Source: JACRLI01 sp035542815 (GTDB taxonomy: Bacteria; Eisenbacteria; RBG-16-71-46; JACRLI01). Taken from it: a DNA stretch of 24,742 nucleotides. The stretch spans positions 1 through 24,742 of the forward strand of contig DATKKS010000013.1 in NCBI GenBank assembly GCA_035542815.1, read 5' to 3'. Under the pieces are notes generated by a model. It was not told the DNA's origin. It saw only the letters and a program-made list of their open reading frames with translations, and made no database searches. A program made the position numbers and the translations under genes. This document shows, piece by piece, positions 6,409 through 12,508 of this stretch. Numbering within the stretch: the first letter of the stretch is position 1; each line of letters starts with the position of its first letter.

Positions 6409-7491
6409 ATGGTCATCGTGATGCGGCCCGACTGCACCCCCGAGGAGGTGGCGCGCGTGGAGGCGCGGCTCCACGCGCTGGGGCTGCAGATCTTCCGGGC
6501 CGCGGGCGCCAACAAGATCGTCATCGGCGCCCTGGGCGACACCAAGTCGGTGGACCCGAGGGATTTCCAGGTGCTGCCCGGGGTGGTCGAGGCGCACCGG
6601 GTGACCGAGCCGTTCAAGCTGGCCAGCCGCACCTTCCACCCCGAGAACACCGTGGTCCGCGCCGCCTCGGTGGACATCGGGGGCCGCGAGGTGGTGCTGA
6701 TGGCCGGGCCGTGCACCGTGGAGAGCGAGTCCCAGACGGTGGAGGCGGCCCGGCTGGTGGCGGCCGCCGGGGCCCGGGTGCTGCGCGGCGGGGCGTTCAA
6801 GCCGCGCAGCTCGCCGTACTCGTTCCAGGGGCTGGGGGAGGAGGGGCTCAAGATCCTGCGCCGCGCCGCGGACCGGGTGGGCATGGCGGTGGTGAGCGAG
6901 GTGATGGACCCCGGGCAGATCCCGATGATGATGCCCTACGTGGACATCTTCCAGGTGGGGGCGCGCAACATGCAGAATTTCTACCTGCTGCGCGAGCTGG
7001 GCAAGGTGGCCAAGCCGGTGCTGGTGAAGCGCGGGCTCTCCGCGACCATCGAGGAGTGGCTGATGTCGGCCGAATACGTGATGGCCGGCGGGAACCACCA
7101 GGTGCTGCTGTGCGAGCGCGGCATCCGCACCTTCGAGCCGTACACCCGCAACACGCTGGACGTGTCGGCGGTGCCGGTGGTGCACAAGCTCTCGCACCTG
7201 CCGGTGATCGTGGACCCCAGCCACGCGGTGGGCATCCGGGTCAACGTTCCGCCGCTGTCCCTGGCCGCGGTGGCCGCGGGCGCCGACGGGCTGCTGATCG
7301 AGGTGCACCCCGACCCGGACAACGCCCTGTGCGACGGCGCGCAGTCGCTCTTCCCGCAGCAGTTCGCGGAGCTGGTGCAGAAGCTCCGCCTGATCGCCCC
7401 GGCCGCCGGGCGAACCCTGGGTGCGCCCGCGCGCCGATCCGCCGGCGCGGGCCGGCGCGCGCCCCGGACGGCGCGCGGCCGCACCGCCTGA
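6409..7491 (+). CDS. 3-deoxy-7-phosphoheptulonate (DAHP) synthase, Thermotoga type with N-terminal regulatory domain
   Basis: Condenses phosphoenolpyruvate and erythrose-4-phosphate to DAHP, the entry step to chorismate. 360 residues from ATG 6409, preceded by GGAGCGG (6396-6402). Residues 1 to about 65 form the ferredoxin-like regulatory domain (MVIVMRPDCTPEEVARVEARL). The barrel follows, with AGPCTVES at 99-106 and metal ligands Cys102, His272 (DPSHAVG), Glu298 (LLIEVHPDPD) and Asp309. These are the same residue numbers that I recall for the Thermotoga maritima enzyme, so the start is well supported. In that family the N-terminal domain binds Tyr or Phe for feedback inhibition. A 25-residue Ala/Arg-rich tail after the barrel is unusual. 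Upstream lies a Trp-codon attenuator; the gene seems to be transcribed alone. Confidence 0.95.
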   Translation: MVIVMRPDCTPEEVARVEARLHALGLQIFRAAGANKIVIGALGDTKSVDPRDFQVLPGVVEAHRVTEPFKLASRTFHPENTVVRAASVDIGGREVVLMAGPCTVESESQTVEAARLVAAAGARVLRGGAFKPRSSPYSFQGLGEEGLKILRRAADRVGMAVVSEVMDPGQIPMMMPYVDIFQVGARNMQNFYLLRELGKVAKPVLVKRGLSATIEEWLMSAEYVMAGGNHQVLLCERGIRTFEPYTRNTLDVSAVPVVHKLSHLPVIVDPSHAVGIRVNVPPLSLAAVAAGADGLLIEVHPDPDNALCDGAQSLFPQQFAELVQKLRLIAPAAGRTLGAPARRSAGAGRRAPRTARGRTA

Positions 7492-7535
7492 GCGGCGCGC
7501 GACTGCCGGAGCGAGCTGCGGTGCTGGCTCGGAGC

Positions 7536-7907
7536 TCAGCCGGCGGGGCCGGCGGCGGGCGGGGCCGGGCCGCCTCCGGGCGGCGCGGCAGCCGGGGGTA
7601 CGATCTTCCCCGCGGTGGCCTCGGCCGGCGGGAAGCCGGCGTCCCCAGGCGGCGGGACGGGGCCGGCCGGCGGGCGCGGCAGCGAACTCTCCGGGGGGGA
7701 GAACACGGGCGCCGGCGGGCGGGCCAGAGGGGTCGGCTCGAGGGAGGTGGCGGCGGTGACCTCGTGGCTGATCTCGCTCATGGCCCGGCGGAACTCGCGC
7801 AGGCCGGAGCCCAGCGACTTGGCCAGGTCCGGGATGCGCTTCGCCCCGAACAGCAGCAGGATCGCCAGGATGATGAGCAGCGCCTCGTTGCCGCCGATGT
7901 CGAACAT
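7536..7907 (-). CDS. tatA: Sec-independent translocase protein TatA/TatE
   Basis: Forms the multimeric pore element of the twin-arginine translocase, which exports folded proteins across the inner membrane. 123 residues. A short N-terminal membrane helix (EALLIILAILLLF) is followed by the FGAKRIPDLAKSLGSGLREFRRAM hinge and amphipathic helix typical of TatA, with the FG pair at residues 20-21. From about residue 55 the tail is almost wholly Pro, Ala and Gly, about 70 residues long; this is longer than in many TatA proteins and probably disordered. GAGG lies just before ATG 7907. No tatB or tatC is adjacent. It is convergent with the DAHP synthase gene (44-base gap), and a TATAGT -10-like box (7979-7974) lies upstream on the minus strand. 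Confidence 0.92.
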   Translation of the reverse strand: MFDIGGNEALLIILAILLLFGAKRIPDLAKSLGSGLREFRRAMSEISHEVTAATSLEPTPLARPPAPVFSPPESSLPRPPAGPVPPPGDAGFPPAEATAGKIVPPAAAPPGGGPAPPAAGPAG

Positions 7908-7983
7908 GGTCCTCGAACTCCCGGTTTCGCGAAGTTGCCGGCGCGCCCGCCCAGCCGGGCGCGGCCCACATCCACTATAGCAT

Positions 7984-8010
7984 CCGCCCCCGCCGCCGCG
8001 GGGCGGGTTT
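7984..8010 (+). terminator. Possible plus-strand terminator before tRNA-Val
   Basis: CCGCCCC (7984-7990) pairs with GGGGCGG (8000-8006) around a 9-base loop, followed by GTTTCTT. It would stop plus-strand transcripts that run through from the DAHP synthase gene antisense to tatA. The T tract is short. Confidence 0.3.
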
Positions 8011-8011
8011 C

Positions 8012-8039
8012 TTGACAGTGGACCGGGAGTTGCTAGGAT
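8012..8039 (+). promoter_or_regulatory. Promoter of tRNA-Val (and perhaps thrS)
   Basis: A perfect TTGACA (8012-8017), a 16-base spacer and TAGGAT (8034-8039). Transcription would start near 8046, about 11 bases before the tRNA. Confidence 0.65.
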
Positions 8040-8056
8040 ACGCTGGATCTTGTTTC

Positions 8057-8133
8057 GGGCGATTAGCTCAGCTGGTTAGAGTACCTGCTTGACATGCAGG
8101 GGGTCAGTGGTTCAAGTCCACTATCGCCCACCA
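8057..8133 (+). tRNA. tRNA-Val (anticodon GAC)
   Basis: A complete 77-base cloverleaf. The acceptor arm GGGCGAT pairs with ATCGCCC (8123-8129). A D arm with the GGTTA loop, an anticodon stem CCTGC/GCAGG around TTGACAT (anticodon GAC, reading GUC/GUU), a variable loop, and a T arm AGTGG-TTCAAGT-CCACT follow in order. The discriminator A and CCA (8131-8133) are encoded. No second tRNA is adjacent. The thrS start lies 80 bases downstream with no terminator between, so the two may be transcribed together and separated by tRNA processing. Confidence 0.97.
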
Positions 8134-8213
8134 TGACGCCCGATCCGGCCCGGAAACCCCGACGCCGATGCCCCCGGCGGACCGGCTCCCGGGCCTTCTC
8201 GTAGGAGAATCCC

Positions 8214-9962
8214 GTGCCCGAATCCCAGGCTCCCCCGCGGGACCAGCTGCTGTACCGGATCCGCCACAGCACCGCCCACGTGATGGCCAACGCGGTGACC
8301 GACCTGTTCCCCGAGACCAAGGTCGCCGGCGGCCCGCCGGTGGAGGACGGGTTCTACTACGACTTCGCCCGGCCCACCCCGTTCACCCCCGAGGACCTGG
8401 AGAAAATCGAGGCGCGGATGCGCGAGATCGTGCGCGCCAACCAGCCCTTCGAGTACATCGAGACCACCCGGGAAGAGGCGCTGGAGCGCTTCACGCGGAG
8501 CGGCGAGCGCTACAAGCTGCACTTCATCCACGAGATCCCGGAGGGCGAGAAGGTCACCTACTACCGGCACGGCAACTTCCTGGACCTGTGCCGCGGGCCG
8601 CACCTCGAGTCCACCGGCCAGATTCCGGCGTTCAAGCTGACCCGGGTGGCCGGCGCGTACTGGCTGGGGGACGAGAACAACGAGATGCTGCAGCGCATCT
8701 ACGGCACCGCCTGGGACAGCCCGGAGGCCCTGGCCGAGCACCTGCACCGCCTGGCGGAGGCCGCCCGCCGCGACCACCGCAAGCTGGGCCGGGAGCTGAA
8801 CCTGTTCTCGATCCACGAGGACGTGGGCGGCGGGCTGGTGCTGTGGCACCCCAAGCTGGGCATGGTGCGGCACCTCATCGAGAACTTCTGGCGCGAGGAG
8901 CACCTCAAGCGCGGCTACCAGCTGGTGTACACCCCGCACATCGCCAGCGAGCGGATCTACCACACTTCCGGGCACCTGGAGAACTACAGCGACCTGATGT
9001 ACAGCCCCATGGACATCGAGGGGCAGCCGTACCGGATCAAGCCCATGAACTGCCCGGCGCACATCAAGATCTTCCAGACCCGCAAGTGGAGCTACCGCGA
9101 ACTGCCCGCGCGGTACGCCGAGCTGGGCACGGTGTACCGGTACGAGCGCTCCGGGGTGCTCCACGGCATGCAGCGGGTCCGGGGCTTCACCCAGGACGAC
9201 TCGCACATCTTCTGCACCCCGGAGCAGCTGCCCGAGGAGATCGAGGGCGTGCTGGAGCTGATGGACGCGCTGCTGCGGCCCTTCCACTACGAGTACCGGG
9301 TGTTCCTAGCGACGCGGCCCCAGGACCACTACCTGGGCACCGAGGCGGAGTGGGAGCAGGCCACCGCCGCGCTGGCCGGGGCGCTGAAGAAGCGCGGGCT
9401 GCCCTACGAGGTGGACGAGGGCGGCGGGGCCTTCTACGCCCCCAAGATCGACGTCAAGCTCACCGACGCGCTGGGGCGGGAGTGGCAGTGCCCCACCATC
9501 CAGGTGGACCTCAACCTGCCCAAGCGCTTCGAGGTGATGTACACCGGCGCCGACGGCCGGGACCACGAGGTGGTGATGGTGCACCGCGCGCTGCTGGGCT
9601 CCATGGAGCGCTTCGTGGGCAACTACATCGAGCACGTGGCGGCCGAGTTCCCGGTGTGGCTGGCCCCGGTGCAGGCGGTGCTCCTGCCCATGAACGACGA
9701 CCTCCTGCCGTACGCCGACCAGGTGGCGGCCGAGCTGCGCGGGCGCGGCCTGCGGGTGGAGGTGGACCGCCGGCCGGAGAAGCTGGGCCACAAGATCCGG
9801 GACGCGGAGCTGCAGAAGGTGCCCTACATGCTGGTGCTGGGGCGGCGCGAAGCCGACGCCGGCCAGGTGGCGGTGCGCCACAAGCGGCGCGGGCAGGAGG
9901 GCGCCATGAGCCCCGCGGCGTGGGCCGAAAAAGTCCTTGCCGAGGTCGCAGCCAAGACCTAG
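8214..9962 (+). CDS. thrS: Threonyl-tRNA synthetase lacking the TGS domain
   Basis: Charges tRNA-Thr with threonine in the cytoplasm and edits Ser-tRNA. 582 residues from GTG 8214, with AGGAGA at 8203-8208. The protein begins directly at the editing domain (HSTAH, His18 and His22; CRGPH further on). The class II catalytic core has MNCPAH (Cys280), motif 2 around RYERSGVLHGMQRVRGFTQD, His331 (DDSH) and His457 (VHRALLGSMERF); Cys280, His331 and His457 are the zinc ligands. A C-terminal anticodon-binding domain follows. The E. coli enzyme is about 60 residues longer, with the same ligands about 54 positions later, the difference being its N-terminal TGS domain. The tRNA gene upstream leaves no room for that domain. 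First gene of the thrS-infC-rpmI-rplT-pheST cluster. Confidence 0.97.
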   Translation: MPESQAPPRDQLLYRIRHSTAHVMANAVTDLFPETKVAGGPPVEDGFYYDFARPTPFTPEDLEKIEARMREIVRANQPFEYIETTREEALERFTRSGERYKLHFIHEIPEGEKVTYYRHGNFLDLCRGPHLESTGQIPAFKLTRVAGAYWLGDENNEMLQRIYGTAWDSPEALAEHLHRLAEAARRDHRKLGRELNLFSIHEDVGGGLVLWHPKLGMVRHLIENFWREEHLKRGYQLVYTPHIASERIYHTSGHLENYSDLMYSPMDIEGQPYRIKPMNCPAHIKIFQTRKWSYRELPARYAELGTVYRYERSGVLHGMQRVRGFTQDDSHIFCTPEQLPEEIEGVLELMDALLRPFHYEYRVFLATRPQDHYLGTEAEWEQATAALAGALKKRGLPYEVDEGGGAFYAPKIDVKLTDALGREWQCPTIQVDLNLPKRFEVMYTGADGRDHEVVMVHRALLGSMERFVGNYIEHVAAEFPVWLAPVQAVLLPMNDDLLPYADQVAAELRGRGLRVEVDRRPEKLGHKIRDAELQKVPYMLVLGRREADAGQVAVRHKRRGQEGAMSPAAWAEKVLAEVAAKT

Positions 9963-10201
9963 ACTTCTTGAGTGCCTCGCGCCAAGCCGTTGAGGCCGTT
10001 GAAAGTAGGACCCGGCCGTGGCTCGCCGGCCGGTGGTCCTCACCCCCGGGCGAAGGATTGCCTCAAGGGTTCGAATCATCGATCACGATGAATTTGGACT
10101 GCATCGCCCGTGGGCGAGGGGGAGGACCACCCTCGCCCTGATTTGTTGTCCCGCCCGGCGGGGGCCGGCGCGGGAGCCACCCCGAGCAGGAGGGAAAGCC
10201 C
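9963..10201 (+). promoter_or_regulatory. Structured infC leader with terminator-like hairpin
   Basis: A 239-base gap with no gene. The first stem-loop pairs AGGACC-CGGCCG (10007-10018) with CGGCCG (10027-10032) and GGTCCT (10035-10040), with a 2-base bulge. A second, GGGCGAGGG (10112-10120) with CCCTCGCCC (10130-10138), is a perfect 9-bp stem followed by TGATTTGTTGT, which looks like an intrinsic terminator. The ribosome site AGGAGGG is at 10188-10194. In several phyla infC-rpmI-rplT leaders bind ribosomal protein L20 for feedback control. Whether this leader belongs to a known class cannot be decided by eye; it could also simply be a thrS terminator followed by an undetected infC promoter. 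Confidence 0.55.
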
Positions 10202-10795
10202 ATCGCCAAACAAGCTGAAGTGCGCATCAACGACCGGATCCGCGTCCCCCAGGTGCGCGTGGTCGGCGCCGACGGGCAGCAGGTCGGCCTGCTGGCCACC
10301 CAGGAGGCGCTGGAGATGGCCCGCAGCGCCGGGCTCGATCTGGTCGAGGTGTCGCCCACGTCGCGGCCGCCGGTCTGCCGCATCATGGACTACGGCAAGT
10401 TCAAGTACGAACAGAGCAAGCGGCAGCGCAAGGCGAAGAAGCACCAGCACGTGACCCGCATGAAGGAGGTCAAGCTCCGGCCCAAGATCGAGGAGCACGA
10501 CTACACGTTCAAGGTCCAGCACGCGCGCGCGTTCCTGCTGGCGCGCGACAAGGTGAAGGTCTCGGTCACGTTCCGCGGCCGGGAGCTGGCCCACCAGGAC
10601 CTGGGCCACAAGATGCTCCAGCGGGTCATCACCGATCTGGCGGAGGTGGGGCAGGTGGAGGTGCCGGCCCGCATGGAGGGCCGCATCCTGGTGATGGTGA
10701 TGATCGCCAAGCCGGGGTTGAAGATCAAGTCACCCAAGGAAGGAGAAACCGCGGGCGCCGTGCCGGCCTCCGGCCCGCCCTCGAGGGAAGGTTAA
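10202..10795 (+). CDS. infC: Translation initiation factor IF-3, AUC start codon
   Basis: Binds the 30S subunit, prevents 50S joining and checks start-codon and initiator tRNA pairing. The best start is ATC 10202: it lies 7 bases after AGGAGGG, and codons 2-9 (AKQAEVRI) continue the family's usual N-terminus up to NDRIR. A GTG at 10220 is an alternative but leaves the ribosome site 25 bases away. This gives 197 residues. The N-domain (RINDRIRVPQVRVVGADGQQVGLL and PPVCRIMDYGKFKYE) and the C-domain (KEVKLRPKIEEHDY, VSVTFRGRELAH) are complete. The last 25 residues are a Pro/Gly/Ser-rich tail. Rare start codons in infC let IF-3 repress its own translation, as in E. coli with AUU. rpmI follows after 5 bases. 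Confidence 0.95.
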   Translation: MAKQAEVRINDRIRVPQVRVVGADGQQVGLLATQEALEMARSAGLDLVEVSPTSRPPVCRIMDYGKFKYEQSKRQRKAKKHQHVTRMKEVKLRPKIEEHDYTFKVQHARAFLLARDKVKVSVTFRGRELAHQDLGHKMLQRVITDLAEVGQVEVPARMEGRILVMVMIAKPGLKIKSPKEGETAGAVPASGPPSREG

Positions 10796-10800
10796 CCGAC

Positions 10801-10995
10801 ATGCCCAAGATGAAGTCCAACCGCGCGGCGGCCAAGCGCTACCGCGTGACCGGCACCGGCAAGATCGTGCGCAACCACGCCCGCACGCGCCACCTCAAGA
10901 CCGGGAAGTCACCCAAGAACAAGCGCCAGCTCAGCAGCAGCGTGGTGTTGAAGCCGGCCGACGCCAAGCGCGCTCGGCGCCTGCTGGGGATATAG
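10801..10995 (+). CDS. rpmI: 50S ribosomal protein L35
   Basis: 64 residues, typical length. The sequence MPKMKSNRAAAKRYRVTGTG and the HLKTGKSPKNKRQL block are diagnostic of bL35, a small basic protein of the large subunit. It starts 5 bases after infC; its ribosome site (GAGGGAAGG) lies within the end of infC, so translation is probably coupled. rplT follows after 10 bases. Confidence 0.98.
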   Translation: MPKMKSNRAAAKRYRVTGTGKIVRNHARTRHLKTGKSPKNKRQLSSSVVLKPADAKRARRLLGI

Positions 10996-11005
10996 GGGGA
11001 GCACC

Positions 11006-11362
11006 ATGCCGAGAGCCAAGACCGTCGTCCCGGGACGCGCCAAGCGCCGCAAGGTGCTCACCGCCACCAAGGGCAACTTCGGCGGCCGCAGCCGCCTGTT
11101 CCAGACCGCCCGCGAGACCCTGTTCCGGGCGCTGCAGTTCTCGTACGAGCACCGCCGCACCCGCAAGCGCGAGTTCCGGGCCCTGTGGATCCAGCGCATC
11201 AACGCGGCCGCGCGCCTCAACGGGATCACCTACAACGCCCTCATCCACGGCCTCCGCCAGGCCAACATCGACATCGACCGGAAGATCCTGGCCGAGCTGG
11301 CGGTGCGCGACGCCGCCGGCTTCGCCCAGCTGGTGGAAGTGGCGCGCTCCGCGACCGCGTAG
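11006..11362 (+). CDS. rplT: 50S ribosomal protein L20
   Basis: 118 residues, typical length. N-terminal basic extension (MPRAKTVVPGRAKRRKVL), then the conserved ALQFSYEHRRTRKREFRALWIQRINAAAR and LNGITYNALIHGL blocks. bL20 is needed for early assembly of the large subunit, and in several bacteria it represses its own operon by binding the infC or rpmI leader. GGGGGAG precedes ATG 11006. The pheS start lies five bases after the stop. Confidence 0.98.
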   Translation: MPRAKTVVPGRAKRRKVLTATKGNFGGRSRLFQTARETLFRALQFSYEHRRTRKREFRALWIQRINAAARLNGITYNALIHGLRQANIDIDRKILAELAVRDAAGFAQLVEVARSATA

Positions 11363-11367
11363 CCGCC

Positions 11368-12498
11368 ATGCCCCCGGGCCCGCTGGACCACGCCGAGGAG
11401 CGGGTGCGGAGCGCGCTGGACGCGCTGCTCCGCGACCCGGCCGAGGGGTGGCCGGAGATGGAGGCCGCCGCCGGCGGGCTGGAGGCCGCCGGGCGGGCGG
11501 CGATCGCCACGGCCCAGACCCCCGAGGAGCTGGACGCGACCGAGCTGCGCCTGCTCAAGCAGAAGGGGGTGCTGAACCTCCTGCTGCGCAGCGTCGGCCA
11601 GCTGCCCGCAGAGCGGCGCAAGCCCCTGGGCGCGGCCACCCACCGCTGCCGCGCCGCCTGGGGCGCGGCGCTCGAGGAGCGCCGCGCCGCGCTGGGGGCG
11701 GTGGCCACCCGCCGCGGGCCGGCGCTCGACCTCACCCTGCCCGGCCGCCGGCCGTTCACCGGGCGCCCGCACATCCTGAGCCAGGTGCGCGACGAGCTGG
11801 TCGAGATCTTCCACGGCATGGGCTTCTCCACCTACGAGGGGCCCGAGGTGGAGGACGACCACCACAACTTCGGAGCGCTCAACTTCGCCCCGCACCACCC
11901 GGCGCGCGACGCCCACGACACGTTGTTCGTGGAGGGCGGCGTGCTGCTGCGCACCCACACCTCGCCGGTGCAGATCCGGGCCATGGAGAACGTTCCACCG
12001 CCGCTGCGGATGGTGTTCCCGGGCCGGGTGTACCGCGCCGAGCAGCTGGACCCCACCCACGCCGCCGAGTTCCACCAGATCGAGGGCCTGTACGTGGACC
12101 GCGGGGTGAGCATGGCCCACCTCAAGGGCACCCTCACGGCCTTCGCCCGGGCGTTCCTGGGGGCCCACACCCGCACCCGCTTCCGGCCCTCGTACTTCCC
12201 GTTCACCGAGCCCAGCGGCGAGATGGACGCGACCTGCGTGGTGTGCCGGGGCACGGGGCAGGTGGGCACGGCGGAGGCCCCCGCGCGCTGCGGCGCCTGC
12301 AAGGGCACCGGCTGGCTGGAGATCCTGGGCTGCGGCATGGTGCACCCCAACGTGTTCCGCGCCGTGGGCATCGACCCGGAGGAGTGGACCGGATTCGCCT
12401 TCGGGATGGGGTACGACCGGATCGCGATGCTGCGCTACGGCATCCGCGACATCCGCTACTTCCTGGAAAACGACCTGCGGTTCCTGGAACAGTTCTAG
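11368..12498 (+). CDS. pheS: Phenylalanyl-tRNA synthetase alpha subunit
   Basis: Catalytic subunit of the alpha2-beta2 enzyme that charges tRNA-Phe. 376 residues from ATG 11368; no good ribosome site is visible, so initiation is probably coupled to rplT, which ends five bases before. Residues 1 to about 90 form the N-terminal coiled coil (ELDATELRLLKQKGVLNLLLR). The class II core includes RPHILSQVRDELVEIF, the LLRTHTSPVQIRAM block, and FPGRVYRAEQLDPTHAAEFHQIEG (motif 2). The C-terminus has GMGYDRIAMLRYGIRDIRYF (motif 3). Between TEPSGEMD and GWLEILGCGMVHPNV lie four cysteines, Cys290-x2-Cys293-x14-Cys308-x2-Cys311, each pair followed by GTG. A shorter version of this Cys cluster occurs in other bacterial PheS proteins; zinc binding is likely but unproven here. 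Confidence 0.97.
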   Translation: MPPGPLDHAEERVRSALDALLRDPAEGWPEMEAAAGGLEAAGRAAIATAQTPEELDATELRLLKQKGVLNLLLRSVGQLPAERRKPLGAATHRCRAAWGAALEERRAALGAVATRRGPALDLTLPGRRPFTGRPHILSQVRDELVEIFHGMGFSTYEGPEVEDDHHNFGALNFAPHHPARDAHDTLFVEGGVLLRTHTSPVQIRAMENVPPPLRMVFPGRVYRAEQLDPTHAAEFHQIEGLYVDRGVSMAHLKGTLTAFARAFLGAHTRTRFRPSYFPFTEPSGEMDATCVVCRGTGQVGTAEAPARCGACKGTGWLEILGCGMVHPNVFRAVGIDPEEWTGFAFGMGYDRIAMLRYGIRDIRYFLENDLRFLEQF

Positions 12499-12508
12499 CG
12501 GGAGGCCC

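Noticed and set aside
6212..6421. Alternative leader ORF with two Trp codons
   Set aside because: Its ATG lies before the predicted transcription start, it has no ribosome site, and it reads through the terminator into the structural gene in another frame.
4900..7971. Minus-strand open frame of 1023 codons
   Set aside because: Antisense to aroC and DAHP synthase, in which all catalytic residues are visible; the composition is that of a shadow frame.
8144..8200. Possible T-box or ThrS operator before thrS
   Set aside because: The 80-base gap holds only a distant GGCCCGG/CCGGGCC pairing. No T-box sequence or tRNA-Thr-like anticodon arm is visible.
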